A DNA stretch of 64,000 nucleotides from Nocardia carnea NBRC 14403 (GTDB taxonomy: Bacteria; Actinomycetota; Actinomycetes; Mycobacteriales; Mycobacteriaceae): the NCBI RefSeq assembly GCF_000308515.1, contig NZ_BAFV01000027.1, positions 62,001-126,000 on the forward strand. The letters run 5' to 3'. The notes beneath the pieces are model-generated. The model did not search any database and was not told where the DNA came from. It was given only the letters and a program-made list of their open reading frames with translations. The translations under genes were made by a program, and so were the position numbers. Below are positions 9,724-20,547 of this stretch, in pieces (the first letter of the stretch is position 1; every line of letters begins with the position of its first letter).

Positions 9724-10546
9724 CCGACAAGAACCGATAGATCTACGGAACTCGCGGGTGGTCGCGGCGGCGAAGCTGCACCGCGGTGCGGCGCGCAGAC
9801 GGGCGGGGAGATTCCTCGCCGAAGGCGCCAACTCGGTAGAGGCCGCACTCGATACCGGGCGGGTCCGGGAACTGTTCTATTCGGCCGGCGGCGCCGCCCG
9901 TGAGCATGCGCTGATCGCCGGCGCCGCGGCGACCGGTGTGCGGACGACGCTCGTCACCGATCGAGCCGCACAGACACTGGGGGAGACGGTCACCCCGCCC
10001 GGCCTGGTAGCCGTCTGCGATCTGGTGGATGTACCGCTGGACCGGATCCTGCCGGCGGAACCCGGGGTGGATACGCCCCGGATGCTGGCGGTGCCGGTCG
10101 GTATCGCGGATCCGGGTAATGCGGGGACGCTCATCCGGATGGTCGACGCGGTGGGCGCGGACGCGGTGGTGCTGGCCGGTGACAGTGTCGACCCGCACAA
10201 CGGAAAATGTGTCCGATCGTGCGCGGGCAGCCTGTTCCATGTGCCGATCGTGCGTGAGCGTGAGACGTACTCGGTGCTGGATCGGATCGAAGCGGCCGGG
10301 GTCGCCACCGTGGCCACCGCGGCCGACGGCGAGCTCGACCTCGAGGACGCCGGGGAACTGTTCACCGGTCCGGTGGCCTGGCTGTTCGGCAACGAAGCGC
10401 ACGGTCTCGATCCGGAGGTGGCGCGCCGGGCGCGGCACCGGGTCCGGATCCCGATCCACGGGCGGGCCGAAAGTCTCAATATCGCCGCGGCCGCCGCGAT
10501 CTGCCTATACGCGAATTCCCGGGTACGGCACGGGTCGGCGACCTAG
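9716..10546 (+). CDS. tsnR: TrmH/SpoU-family 2'-O-ribose RNA methyltransferase
   Basis: A SAM-dependent methyltransferase with a SPOUT knot that methylates ribose 2'-OH in rRNA or tRNA. It is 276 residues from GTG 9716, which overlaps the preceding stop by 8 bases. The family motifs are clear: IADPGNAGTLIRMVDAVGAD (motif 1), FGNEAHGLDPEV (motif 2) and IPIHGRAESLNIAAAAAICL (motif 3). The N-terminal substrate-binding domain covers about 1-105. It sits right after infC-rpmI-rplT, as in M. tuberculosis where the gene is called tsnR. Similarity to thiostrepton-resistance methylases does not prove that activity. Confidence 0.92.
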   Translation: MGDRQEPIDLRNSRVVAAAKLHRGAARRRAGRFLAEGANSVEAALDTGRVRELFYSAGGAAREHALIAGAAATGVRTTLVTDRAAQTLGETVTPPGLVAVCDLVDVPLDRILPAEPGVDTPRMLAVPVGIADPGNAGTLIRMVDAVGADAVVLAGDSVDPHNGKCVRSCAGSLFHVPIVRERETYSVLDRIEAAGVATVATAADGELDLEDAGELFTGPVAWLFGNEAHGLDPEVARRARHRVRIPIHGRAESLNIAAAAAICLYANSRVRHGSAT

Positions 10547-10690
10547 CTACCGGCGCGGCCGGATGCCGGCGGTCCCGGCGCGCCCGGCCCGGCGTGCCGA
10601 CGGCGGCCGCGACCTGCCCGGAATCCGGACCCGCGGCGGATTCGGCGTTCGATCGATTCGACGGCACCGTGCGGCCGGCGGGGCGGTGGT

Positions 10691-11059
10691 TCAGGAATCG
10701 GCGGGACCGGTCGCGACCGCGCCCCGCAGCAATTCGACAACCCGGTCCACGCCGTTCACGACGAACAATTCCGTTGTGCCGTCACGTAGTCCGATCCGCA
10801 GCCGGGTGCGCAGACCGCCGTTGAACTTCTCCCCGGTGGGTGCCTGCGTTCCGATTTCCACCATATCCGCGAGCGCGCTGTTCCAGGAGCGGCCGCCGGT
10901 GAGGGCGTCGATATGGTTGGGCTCGAACAGGAGTCGTTCACCTGTCAGGTACAACCTCCCGCCGACCGCTCGGTTCGCCGACTGTGTGCGATTGGCCGAG
11001 CGCTGCCAGGTAATCGTCTCCGAGGCAGCCAATTTCGGTGACTTCACCCAAATCCCCAT
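10691..11059 (-). CDS. GRAM/PH-like domain small protein
   Basis: About 122 residues with a GRAM-like core: SANRAVGGRLYLTGERLLFEPNHIDALTGG, then GTQAPTGEKFNGGLRTRLRIGLRDGTTELFVV. The strand pattern 'A..A..G.LYLT..RL.F.P' and the final 'L.DG..E.FVV' strand are typical of GRAM domains, which bind lipids or partners at membranes. No membrane segment is present. The start at 11059 (MGIWVKSPKL) is preferred over 11080. It is convergent with tsnR. Function is unknown. Confidence 0.6.
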   Translation of the reverse strand: MGIWVKSPKLAASETITWQRSANRTQSANRAVGGRLYLTGERLLFEPNHIDALTGGRSWNSALADMVEIGTQAPTGEKFNGGLRTRLRIGLRDGTTELFVVNGVDRVVELLRGAVATGPADS

Positions 11060-11174
11060 AGCCCGGAGCGTACTGGCCACCGCTGTCCGCTGCCCCGGTT
11101 CGTAGGGAATTCGACGGGGCTACAGCACATCCCCGGGGTCCGGATATGCGCGGCGACCTCTCTGTGGGGCCGAT

Positions 11175-11741
11175 TCACATGCCGAACTCGTAAAGGTCGG
11201 TCAACATCTCGTCGGCCCAGTCGGCGGGGATCGCTTCCGGTCCGGTCACCCGGAGTGCGGCCATCACGGTGAGCAGCATGCCGGTCGCGAGGAAGCGCCG
11301 GGAATCGGCGATCGGGGCGCCGGTGAGCTCGCGGATCAGGCGGTAGATGCGGCCGTAGCGGTCGCGGATGATCGGGCCGATATCGGGGTCGCCCGCGGCA
11401 GCGAAGGCGTGCAGGAGAACCAGTAGCAGGCTGCGGTCCGTGAGGAACCGGTCGTAGGCCTCCGAGAGCGCGTCGAGGGGTGCGCCCGGGCCGGCGGTCG
11501 TGGCGGCTTCGGTGAAAACTTCCTCGATACGGTCGCAGACCTGGCCGACCGCGGCGAGGAACAGGCGTTGTTTGGAGCCGAAGAGGCGGATGACGTAGGG
11601 CTGGGAGACCCCCGCGCGCCGAGCGATCTCGTCCGTGCGGGTGGCCGCGTAGCCGCTTTCGGCGAAGGCGGCGACCGCCGCCTCCAAGACCTGGGCGCCG
11701 CGTTCTTCGGCGGTCATCCTGATCCTGCTCGATTCCGGCAT
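11175..11741 (-). CDS. TetR-family repressor of the divergent MFS exporter
   Basis: A 188-residue TetR regulator. The N-terminal helix-turn-helix is VLEAAVAAFAESGYAATRTDEIARRAGVSQPYVIRLFGSKQRLF, and the rest is an all-helical ligand-binding domain. ATG 11741 follows GAGGAGGACC, an excellent ribosome site; the longer open frame upstream runs through the intergenic region and the MFS gene and is not coding. It is divergent from the MFS gene across 97 bases that carry two copies of a 13-bp repeat. Local autoregulation and repression of the exporter is the simple inference. Confidence 0.92.
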   Translation of the reverse strand: MPESSRIRMTAEERGAQVLEAAVAAFAESGYAATRTDEIARRAGVSQPYVIRLFGSKQRLFLAAVGQVCDRIEEVFTEAATTAGPGAPLDALSEAYDRFLTDRSLLLVLLHAFAAAGDPDIGPIIRDRYGRIYRLIRELTGAPIADSRRFLATGMLLTVMAALRVTGPEAIPADWADEMLTDLYEFGM

Positions 11742-11767
11742 GGTCCTCCTCTGGTTCGGTCGGGCTG

Positions 11768-11821
11768 TTGACAGGTTATCAGTCGATGCATACCGTTGCC
11801 GGTAGTTAGTTATCAGTCGAT
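11768..11821 (+). promoter_or_regulatory. MFS promoter with twin 13-bp TetR operator repeats
   Basis: TTGACA at 11768-11773 and TACCGT at 11791-11796, spaced 17, form a good promoter toward the MFS gene. The 13-mer GTTATCAGTCGAT occurs twice in direct orientation, at 11775-11787 (inside the -35/-10 spacer) and 11809-11821 (downstream of the start point), 34 bp apart or about three helical turns. They are the obvious binding sites for the divergent TetR protein. Confidence 0.75.
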
Positions 11822-11838
11822 TACAACAAGGATTCGAC

Positions 11839-13278
11839 ATGACAGAAGCACTGACTTCACCCGCCGTCATCACTCGGAAACCCACACCGGCCGGCCCCGG
11901 AACCGTCGAGCCGCGGCCGCCGCTGACGCTCGTTCTCGCCGCGGTCGGCATCCCCATGTTCATGGTCACGCTCGACAACCTCGTGGTCACCAACGCGCTT
12001 CCGGTGATCCGCACCGACCTGGGTGCCTCGCTCAGCGATCTGCAATGGTTCGTCAACGCCTACACCCTGTCGTTCGCCGCGCTGCTGCTCACCGCGTCCG
12101 CACTCGGCGACCGGCTCGGCCGCCGCCGCGTCTTCCTGGCCGGGATCGCGCTGTTCACGCTCGCCTCCGCCGCCTGCGCATTGGCGACCGACCCGGCCGT
12201 GCTCATCGCCGCCCGGGTGGTGCAAGGCGCGGGCGGCGCGGCGGTGATGCCGCTTTCGCTCACTCTGCTCTCCGATGCCGTGCCGGAACGCCTGCGCAGC
12301 GCCGCGATCGGTATATGGGGCGGGATCTCCGGCCTCGGGGTCGCCCTCGGGCCCTTGGTCGGCGGGGCGGTGGTCGACGGTTTGAGCTGGCAGTGGATCT
12401 TCTGGATCAATGTGCCGATCGGGATCCTGGTACTGCCGCTGGTCGCCCGGGTGTTGCGCGATTCGCGCGGCGGTGCGGGGCGGCTGGATCCGCTCGGCTT
12501 GATCCTGGCCTCGGGCGGGGTGGTCGCGATCGTCTGGGGAATCGTGCACGGCGCCGACGACGGATGGACCTCGGGCGGTGTCCTGACGGCGCTCCTCGGT
12601 GGTGCGCTGCTGCTGGCGGCACTGATCGGCTGGGAACACCGTGCGGCCGCCCCCATGCTGGCGCCGCGCTTGTTCGGTGTGCGCGCCTTCAGCGTCGCGA
12701 ACGTAGTGGCCTTCGCGTTCTCGGTCGGCGTCTTCGGATCGATCTTCCTGCTCGCCCAGTATTTCCAGGTGGTGCAGGGATACAGTCCGCTGGAATCCGG
12801 TATCCGTACCATGCCGTGGACCATGGCACCGATGCTGGTGGCGCCGCTCGCGGGCCTGGTGATCGATCGGGTCGGGGCCCGGATCCTGCTGGTCACGGGC
12901 CAGGCCCTGCTGGCGGCGGCACTGGCCTGGATGGCGGCGGTGACCACGGTCGACCTCGCCTACAGCTCCTTCGTCGCCCCGCTGCTCTTGGCCGGTATCG
13001 GAATGGGCCTGACCTTCGCCCCGCTGGCGACCGTCGTGATGGCCGCTGTACCGGAGGTCGATCGTTCCGTGGCCTCGGGGACCAACAACACGGTGCGCGA
13101 AGTCGGCGTCGCCATGGGGATCGCGGTCCTGGCGTCGGTGTTCGCCTCCTACGGCGCCTACACCGACCCGCAGGGTTACGTGGACGGACTGGTGCCCGCG
13201 GTATGGGTGGGCGCGGCGATCGTGGCCGCTGGAGCGTTGGCCGCGGCCCTGCTACCCGGGCGGGTGCGGACAGAATGA
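11839..13278 (+). CDS. MFS drug exporter, DHA2 (EmrB/QacA) type, 14 TM
   Basis: A 479-residue proton-coupled drug exporter. Family marks: FMVTLDNLVVTNALPVI in TM1, GDRLGRRRVFLAGIALFTL (motif A), GIWGGISGLGVALGPLVGG (motif C, antiporter signature) and WQWIFWINVPIGI. About 14 hydrophobic segments distinguish DHA2 from 12-TM exporters. ATG 11839 lies 10 bases after AAGGA. Control by the divergent TetR is indicated by the operator repeats. The substrate is unknown. It converges on the GT87 gene. Confidence 0.92.
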   Translation: MTEALTSPAVITRKPTPAGPGTVEPRPPLTLVLAAVGIPMFMVTLDNLVVTNALPVIRTDLGASLSDLQWFVNAYTLSFAALLLTASALGDRLGRRRVFLAGIALFTLASAACALATDPAVLIAARVVQGAGGAAVMPLSLTLLSDAVPERLRSAAIGIWGGISGLGVALGPLVGGAVVDGLSWQWIFWINVPIGILVLPLVARVLRDSRGGAGRLDPLGLILASGGVVAIVWGIVHGADDGWTSGGVLTALLGGALLLAALIGWEHRAAAPMLAPRLFGVRAFSVANVVAFAFSVGVFGSIFLLAQYFQVVQGYSPLESGIRTMPWTMAPMLVAPLAGLVIDRVGARILLVTGQALLAAALAWMAAVTTVDLAYSSFVAPLLLAGIGMGLTFAPLATVVMAAVPEVDRSVASGTNNTVREVGVAMGIAVLASVFASYGAYTDPQGYVDGLVPAVWVGAAIVAAGALAAALLPGRVRTE

Positions 13279-13371
13279 GGCGCGGCGGGGATTCCGGCGT
13301 GGTATTCCGCGCCGGCGGCCCTGCGCGTGACGGCCACCGTGGCGGCCGGGGCATCGGTGCAGGACAGCCGA

Positions 13372-14661
13372 TCAGCCTTTGTGGACGGTGACCAGGGATC
13401 CGTCCGCAGGAGCGGGGGCGGGCAGGGGTGTGCTCTGCGCACGGCGCCGGGCGGCGGTCGCATACAGCACGACGAGCAGCACACTGAACCAGACGTAGCC
13501 GTTGCCGATCACCTGTTCCCACACCGACCAATCCAGCTCCCGGCCGTCGTTGCCGGGGAGGTCGCTGTGTTCCGCGAGGACGAACACCACGGCGGTGGCC
13601 ACCACCGCGGCATACCAGCCCGCAGCCCGCGGCCACGGCAGTGTCGTCGCGAAACCGGCCATCGCCAGCAGGGCCGGCGCCACCCACACCCAGTGGTGCG
13701 ACCAGGAGATCGGCGAGACGAGCAGCGCGACCACCGCGTTCACGGCGAGCGCGATCATCGGCGGTGTCCCGGCCCGCCGGATGGCGACCACGGCCAGGGC
13801 GACCATGGCGGCGGCGGCCAGTAGCCACAGCGCCGTGGCCGGTGTGCCGGTGATCCCGAAACGGGCCAGCACGGCCTGAATGGACTGGTTGGTCTGGTAC
13901 TCCGAACCGCTCAATCCGCCGACATTGCCGAACCCGCCGAACCAGTACCGCACCGATTCGTCGGGCATGACCGCGAAACCGATGATGGTGGCGGCCGCAC
14001 CGGTCGCCGCGGCCGTCGCTGCGGCCTTGTAGTCCTTGCGGATGAGGAAGAACAACACGAAGGCGGCCGGTGTGAGTTTGATCGCGGCGGCCAGGCCCAG
14101 CAGCATGCCTCGTGGCCAGCGCGGGTTACGGGTCAGGCAATCGGCCGCCACCAGGCCCATCAGGATCAGATTGACCTGGCCGAAGTCCAGCGTGGACCAG
14201 ATGGGCTCCAGCAGCAGCGCCAGCGGCGTCGCCGTCGCGCATACCAGCAGGGCGAGCTTGCGCTGGTCCTGGGCGGGCCACAGCTGCCGGGCCACCAGGT
14301 AGAGCGTGATTCCCAGCGCACCCACCGAGACCGCGAGATAGGCGATCACCGCGGCCGCCCACGGCAGCAGGGCATAGATGCCGAGGGCCAGCGCGGCAAA
14401 CGGCGGATAGATGAACGGCAGGCTGATATCGGCGGCCGTCTCCGGCAACTGCCCGTAGAGATCACCGCCGGAACGCCACTCCTCGACCCCCAGCCGATAC
14501 ACCTCGAGATCGATGTATTCGCCGCTGATCCCGCGGAACGGGTCCACCGATCGTGACATGAGTGCCCATGTCACGATCATCGCCAGTAGCGGTAGCAGCC
14601 AGATCGCCTGCTGGCGGGCACGTCCGGCGAGCGTCTCGGTGTGGGTCGGGGCGTTCGTCAT
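13372..14661 (-). CDS. GT87-family polyprenyl-phosphate-dependent glycosyltransferase
   Basis: A polytopic membrane protein of 429 residues resembling GT87 (DUF2029) alpha-1,2-mannosyltransferases that build lipomannan/PIM-type glycolipids with polyprenyl-phosphate donors. Seen: TM1 WLLPLLAMIVTWALM, an extracytoplasmic loop with IDLEVYRLGVEEWRSGGDLY (acidic catalytic region), IYPPFAALALGIYALLPW, a helix ending LGLAAAIKLTPAAFVLFFL, and the family's SWSHHWVWVAPALL. About ten TM segments. The start at 14661 (MTNAPTHTET) precedes the first TM; the longer frame overlaps the pheS promoter. The exact sugar and acceptor are not determinable. Confidence 0.82.
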   Translation of the reverse strand: MTNAPTHTETLAGRARQQAIWLLPLLAMIVTWALMSRSVDPFRGISGEYIDLEVYRLGVEEWRSGGDLYGQLPETAADISLPFIYPPFAALALGIYALLPWAAAVIAYLAVSVGALGITLYLVARQLWPAQDQRKLALLVCATATPLALLLEPIWSTLDFGQVNLILMGLVAADCLTRNPRWPRGMLLGLAAAIKLTPAAFVLFFLIRKDYKAAATAAATGAAATIIGFAVMPDESVRYWFGGFGNVGGLSGSEYQTNQSIQAVLARFGITGTPATALWLLAAAAMVALAVVAIRRAGTPPMIALAVNAVVALLVSPISWSHHWVWVAPALLAMAGFATTLPWPRAAGWYAAVVATAVVFVLAEHSDLPGNDGRELDWSVWEQVIGNGYVWFSVLLVVLYATAARRRAQSTPLPAPAPADGSLVTVHKG

Positions 14662-14828
14662 CGTGAGGGACTTTACCGGTTCGAGGTGTCGTCGCACTCC
14701 GGCAGTGATCGCCGGGGGATATCGGCGTGAACCGGCCACCGGCCATCGAATACGATTCCACCAGCAGCAATACGGGCGCCGGAGCCTACCGGGGTCCGCT
14801 CACAGAAGCCTAGGGGAGAGACGAGTAG

Positions 14829-15905
<1,077 letters not shown>

Positions 15906-15933
15906 TTTCCCGAGCGAGAGAGCGAACGTCACA

Positions 15934-18435
15934 GTGCGAGTAGCGCAGTCCTGGCTGACCGAAACGATCCGCCGCACCGTCCCCGACTGGGAGGTCACGC
16001 CGGAGGAACTCGACGCCGGATTCGTCCGGGTCGGGCTCGAGGTCGAAGAGGTCGACCGGCTCGAACGGGTGGGCGGTGAGATCGAGCATCCGCTGGTGGT
16101 CGGCCGGGTGGCCGAGATCACCGAACTCACCGAGTTCAAAAAGCCCATCCGTTTCTGCAAGGTCGATATCGGAGCGCCCGAGCTCCAGGAGATCGTCTGC
16201 GGAGCGACCAACTTCGCGGTCGGCGATCTGGTGGTCGTGGTGTTGCCGGGCGGTGTGCTACCCGGTGGGTTCGCCATCTCCTCGCGTAAGACCTACGGGC
16301 ACACCTCCAACGGCATGATCTGCTCTGTCGCCGAACTCGGTATCGGTAAGGACCACTCCGGGATCCTCGTCCTGGAACCCGGTACCGCCGAGCCCGGTAC
16401 CGACGCCAACGAACTGCTCGGCCTCGGCGATACCGTCATCGAACTGAACATCACCCCCGATCGCGGCTACTGCTTCTCGGTGCGCGGCCTGGCCCGGGAA
16501 CTGGCGTGCGGATTCGATCTGGAATACGCCGACCCGGCCGTGCGCACGCTGCCGGAGGGGCCGGAGGCGTGGCCGGTGCGGGTGGAATCGGAATCGCGTT
16601 GCACCCGCTTCGGCGTCCGCCGGGTGACCGGGATCGACCCGCAGGCGGTGAGTCCGTGGTGGTTGCAGCGGCGGCTGCTGCTGTCCGGTGTGCGGCCGAT
16701 CTCGCCCGCGGTCGACGTGACCAATTACGTAATGCTCGAACTGGGGCAGCCGCTGCACGCGTTCGATGCCGCGAAACTCAGCGGTGGCCTGGTGGTCCGG
16801 CGGGCCCGGACCGGCGAAACCCTGCGCACCCTCGATGACGCCGAACGTGAACTCGACGCCGAGGATGTGGTGATCGCCGACAGCACCGGAGTGGTATCGC
16901 TGGCCGGTGTGATGGGCGGGGCGTCCACCGAGGTGAACGCCGAAACCACCGATGTGGTGCTGGAGGCCGCCACCTGGGATCCGCTGCTCATCTACCGCAC
17001 CGCGCGCCGGCACAAACTGGTGTCGGAGGCGAGTAAACGCTACGAGCGGGTGGTGGATCCGGAACTCAATCTGGCCGCGCTGGACCGCGCCGCGAGCCTG
17101 CTCGCCGAAATCGCCGGGGGCACGGTCGAATCCACGCTCACCGATATCCGCACCCAGCTCGACCCGGTGGCTCCGATCCGGATCGATATCGATCTGCCCG
17201 ACCGGGTGGCCGGTGTCCACTACCCCCCGGGGACCTCCGCGCGCCGGCTCACCCAGATCGGCTGCCATGTGGAGGTCGCCGTGGACGAGAGCAGCGGTCA
17301 CGGCCAGCTGGTGGTGACCCCGCCGTCCTGGCGGCCCGATCTGGAGCAGCCCGCCGATCTGGTGGAGGAGGTCTTGCGGCTGGAAGGTCTCGAACAGATC
17401 CCGCTGGTGCTGCCGCAGGCGCCGGCCGGCCGTGGCCTGACCGCGGTGCAGCGCCGCCGCCGCGCGGTGAGTCGTGCGCTGGCCTTCGCCGGCTGCGTCG
17501 AGGTGCAGCCGCCGGTATTCCTGCCCGCGGGTGTTTTCGACACCTGGGGTCTGGAGGCCGACGATCCGCGCCGCACGACCACCCGGGTACTGAACCCGCT
17601 CGATGTCGAACGCGCCGAACTGGCCACGACCCTGTTGCCGGGGCTGCTCGAGATCGCCGCCCGCAATATCTCGCGTGGCGCCCGCGATCTCTCGCTCTAC
17701 GGGATCGCCCAGGTGGTATTGCCGGGGCCGGGGACCAAACCGGTGGATCCGCTGCCGGTCGACCGTCGTCCGTCCGATACGGAGATCACCGAACTGCTGG
17801 ATTCACTGCCCGCGCAGCCGCAGCATGTCGCGCTGGTCCTGACCGGCCGCCGGGAACCCCGCGGCCCGTGGGGGCCGGGCCGGGCTGCCGAGGCCGCCGA
17901 CGCTTTCGCCCTTGCCGATGTGATCGCCGAGGCGGCCGGTGTGCGGATCGAGCGGCGTCCCGGGAAGTACCTGCCGTGGCATCCCGGTCGCTGTGCCGAA
18001 CTCGTGGTCGGCGAGACGGTCGTCGGGTATGCGGGTGAACTGCATCCCGGTGTGCTGGAACGGTCGGGCCTGCCGCCGCGTACCTGCGCCGTGGAACTCG
18101 ACCTGGATGCGCTGCCACTGACCGAATCCCGGCCGGCGCCCGCCATTTCCCCGTTCCCGGCTGTGCTGCAGGACGTGTCGGTGAGTGTGCCGGCGGAGGT
18201 TCCGGCGGCGGCGGTCGAGACGGCGTTGCGGTCCGGCGGCGGAGAGCTGCTCGAAGATATCGCGCTGTTCGATGTCTACGAGGGCGCGCAGGCCGGTGAA
18301 GGCCGTAAATCATTCACCTATGCGCTGCGGTTCCGCGCCGCCGACCGCACTCTCACCGAGGACGAGGCCAGTGCCGCCCGTGACGCCGCGGTGGCCGCCG
18401 CCACGGACGCGGTGGGTGCCGCGATCCGTTCTTGA
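15934..18435 (+). CDS. pheT: Phenylalanyl-tRNA synthetase beta subunit
   Basis: The beta subunit with editing and tRNA-binding functions, 833 residues. Domains in order: N-terminal segment [16 protein letters not shown]-type tRNA-binding domain about 45-155, B3/B4 editing domain ([28 protein letters not shown]), B5 domain about 410-480, a catalytic-like core, and the C-terminal FDX-ACB domain ([19 protein letters not shown]). GTG 15934 gives the conserved start; the frame extends upstream into pheS and is not used. It is the second gene of the pheST operon. Confidence 0.98.
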   Translation: MRVAQSWLTETIRRTVPDWEVTPEELDAGFVRVGLEVEEVDRLERVGGEIEHPLVVGRVAEITELTEFKKPIRFCKVDIGAPELQEIVCGATNFAVGDLVVVVLPGGVLPGGFAISSRKTYGHTSNGMICSVAELGIGKDHSGILVLEPGTAEPGTDANELLGLGDTVIELNITPDRGYCFSVRGLARELACGFDLEYADPAVRTLPEGPEAWPVRVESESRCTRFGVRRVTGIDPQAVSPWWLQRRLLLSGVRPISPAVDVTNYVMLELGQPLHAFDAAKLSGGLVVRRARTGETLRTLDDAERELDAEDVVIADSTGVVSLAGVMGGASTEVNAETTDVVLEAATWDPLLIYRTARRHKLVSEASKRYERVVDPELNLAALDRAASLLAEIAGGTVESTLTDIRTQLDPVAPIRIDIDLPDRVAGVHYPPGTSARRLTQIGCHVEVAVDESSGHGQLVVTPPSWRPDLEQPADLVEEVLRLEGLEQIPLVLPQAPAGRGLTAVQRRRRAVSRALAFAGCVEVQPPVFLPAGVFDTWGLEADDPRRTTTRVLNPLDVERAELATTLLPGLLEIAARNISRGARDLSLYGIAQVVLPGPGTKPVDPLPVDRRPSDTEITELLDSLPAQPQHVALVLTGRREPRGPWGPGRAAEAADAFALADVIAEAAGVRIERRPGKYLPWHPGRCAELVVGETVVGYAGELHPGVLERSGLPPRTCAVELDLDALPLTESRPAPAISPFPAVLQDVSVSVPAEVPAAAVETALRSGGGELLEDIALFDVYEGAQAGEGRKSFTYALRFRAADRTLTEDEASAARDAAVAAATDAVGAAIRS

Positions 18436-18490
18436 GCATCGGGCTTGCGGTCCGTCCGAAAGGGCGGGCCGGAAGTCGTAGGCTGGTCGT

Positions 18491-18979
18491 ATGAGTGAAC
18501 CGAACGCAGGCGATCCGGGCGCGCTCGCCGCGCGGTTGGCGGCCCTGCCCGACGAACAGTTGCTGGCCGTGCTGGTCGTCGCCACGGCGGGCCGGGAGGA
18601 ACTGGCTTCCCTGTACGAGGTCGCGACCCGGTTGCTGTCGGAAACCGGCCGCGCTGCACCGGCCGGGATCGCCGGGAGCCCGCCGGCGGGGATTCCCACC
18701 GGTGGCGAGGTGGGGGTGGTAACCCAGCCCGGCGGTATCGGCACCTTGGCCGGAAGTGGCGGTGCCGCGGCCGATTACACCGGCGGTGGTATGCCGACCT
18801 TCGATTCTGTCCGCGATAAGTTCCAGCGGCGGATCGGAACGGCGTTCGGCCACCGGGAGCTCGATCGGCAGTCCGCGGCCGGGCGCGGTGTCGAAGAACA
18901 GTGGGAAGCCCGGGAGCAGGCGGCGCGGGAACGCCTCGAACAGATCAGGACCTCCCTGCACGAGGGCGACCGCCGGTAG
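18491..18979 (+). CDS. Uncharacterised 162-residue protein
   Basis: I do not recognise a family. The protein has an Ala/Leu-rich helical N terminus (about 8-55), a Gly/Pro-rich linker (about 58-105), and a highly charged C-terminal helix (about 108-158, with EEQWEAREQAARERLEQIRTS) that could form a coiled coil. There is no signal peptide or TM segment. ATG 18491 is 55 bases after pheT on the same strand, so it may be read with pheST. Coding character is supported by length and composition only. Confidence 0.55.
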   Translation: MSEPNAGDPGALAARLAALPDEQLLAVLVVATAGREELASLYEVATRLLSETGRAAPAGIAGSPPAGIPTGGEVGVVTQPGGIGTLAGSGGAAADYTGGGMPTFDSVRDKFQRRIGTAFGHRELDRQSAAGRGVEEQWEAREQAARERLEQIRTSLHEGDRR

Positions 18980-19240
18980 TGTGCGCGGCTTGTGATTCTG
19001 CCCACCTGGGCGGCGGCGAGCTATCGCCGGTCCGGTAAGCCCAGCGGTTTTCGCAGGTCAGCGCAGGGGAAGCGGTATGCCTCCGGGGAGGTCGGGGCCG
19101 TGCCCCGCAGGCGCCGGGATCCGTCTCAGACAAGCGCACCCGCGGTGCCGGACCCGGTATAGGGTCGTCTGGCTACAGCGCCCCCGCGGCCGGTTCCGGC
19201 CCGTGGCGGGCCGGTACCACCGTCGAAAAGGGATGATCCG

Positions 19241-20278
19241 ATGACCGAAACCGCCGACCCGACCGCTCGCGCGCTCGCCGACCGGCTCCTCGACGCGCAG
19301 GTGCGGTGGCTGCTCGCCGAGGTGAGCGGCGACCGGTTCGCCGAGGTCGTCGCCCGCGATGTGGCGGCCGTCCTGGATGTGGCGGCCACCGTGCCCGCCG
19401 GTGAGGTGGTCGGGGTCGAGCAGCTCGAAACCACGGTCGCCACGGTCGTGGACAAGGTCGGCGGTAGTGCCGTGCTCGCCGATACCGTGGGGGTGTTCGC
19501 CGACGCGATCTACGACAGTATCGCCACCAACGAAGACCACACCCTGGGTGAACTCGTCGAACGCGAACCGGTCGAAGCGCTGCTGCAGAAGATCGTCGAT
19601 ATGCACCAGACCCAGGAGCGGGTTCTGGAACGCCTCACCGACAGCCCACTCGTGGCCACCGTCGCCTCCAAATTCGTGGACAAACTGGTCGGCGATTTCG
19701 TGGAGGCCAACCGGCAGCGCGCCGAGAAGATCCCCGGGATGGGCACCTTGATGTCGCTCGGCCAATCCGCCGCCGACCGTGCCCGTAAGGCCGCCGAGAG
19801 CAACACCATCCTGGGTGATATCGCCGGTAAAGGCGCCCTGTACGCACTCAAACGCACCAACAACGCGATCCGCGAAATGCTGCGCGATGCGCCCGTACAC
19901 GACGCCACCATGGAGTTCTGGGATCTGCACGCCGACGAACCGATCAGCGGCCTGCGCGAATACCTCACCAAACAGGACCTGAACGAGCTGGTCGGGTTGT
20001 GCTACCGGATCGCCGTGACCACCCGCGAGAAGGAATATTTCGGCCTGCTCGTCGACGAATGCGTGCAGGTGTTCCACGAGAAGTACCGGGACCACACCTT
20101 GGCCGCCGTACTCGAAGAGCTGGGATTGACGGGCCAGGACATCATCACCGAGATCCTGCGCTACGGCCCGGCCGTTGTGGAGGCCGCGAAACGCGACGGG
20201 GTGCTGGAACAGCTTCTGCGGGAACGTTTGGAGCCGTTCTATTACTCGGACGAGGTCTTGGCTATCCTGGCGGCCTAG
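19241..20278 (+). CDS. Uncharacterised 345-residue helical protein
   Basis: A probably cytosolic all-helical protein whose family I cannot name. It starts at ATG 19241 after AAAGGGATGATCCG. The sequence is rich in Glu/Asp/Val/Leu with helical blocks such as TTVATVVDKVGGSAVLADTVGV, FVDKLVGDFVEANRQRAEKIPGMG (about 145-168), SAADRARKAAES, and a C-terminal half with LREYLTKQDLNELVGLCYRI and LEELGLTGQDIITEILRYG. No nucleotide-binding or catalytic motif is obvious. The 3' end overlaps the convergent 90-residue gene by 4 bases. Confidence 0.75.
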   Translation: MTETADPTARALADRLLDAQVRWLLAEVSGDRFAEVVARDVAAVLDVAATVPAGEVVGVEQLETTVATVVDKVGGSAVLADTVGVFADAIYDSIATNEDHTLGELVEREPVEALLQKIVDMHQTQERVLERLTDSPLVATVASKFVDKLVGDFVEANRQRAEKIPGMGTLMSLGQSAADRARKAAESNTILGDIAGKGALYALKRTNNAIREMLRDAPVHDATMEFWDLHADEPISGLREYLTKQDLNELVGLCYRIAVTTREKEYFGLLVDECVQVFHEKYRDHTLAAVLEELGLTGQDIITEILRYGPAVVEAAKRDGVLEQLLRERLEPFYYSDEVLAILAA

Positions 20279-20547
20279 CCTTTGTCGTCGAACCGGTCGA
20301 GACCGGAATCGCGCAGGATCGCGGCCATGGTGTCGGGATCGACCGGGCGTTCCGGTTCGCCGAGTTGTTCCACCGGGTTGTCCCGGGCGATCGGGAACAG
20401 TTCGTCGTAACCGGGATCGCCGGGGTGGAGCTCCTCGACACCGTGGTAGTGGACGCCGTCTGCGGTCCGGCCGCGAAGCGGCATGAGTATCGTCTCGCCG
20501 TCTTCAGCGAGCGCGGGCGGGGTGGTGTCATCGGAATACGCGGTCAA
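20275..20547 (-). CDS. Candidate immunity protein for the upstream metallopeptidase toxin
   Basis: A small, strongly acidic protein of 90 residues (21 Asp/Glu against 7 Lys/Arg) with no recognisable domain, signal or TM segment. The start is TTG at 20547, preceded by GAAGG with 6 bases of spacing; the start lies inside the last codons of the toxin gene (20-base overlap), so the two are translationally coupled. Size, acidity, immediate position after a polymorphic-toxin-like gene and coupling are the classic profile of a cognate immunity protein. This assignment is inferred from context; I recognise no immunity family in the sequence. Confidence 0.7.
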   Translation of the reverse strand: MTAYSDDTTPPALAEDGETILMPLRGRTADGVHYHGVEELHPGDPGYDELFPIARDNPVEQLGEPERPVDPDTMAAILRDSGLDRFDDKG

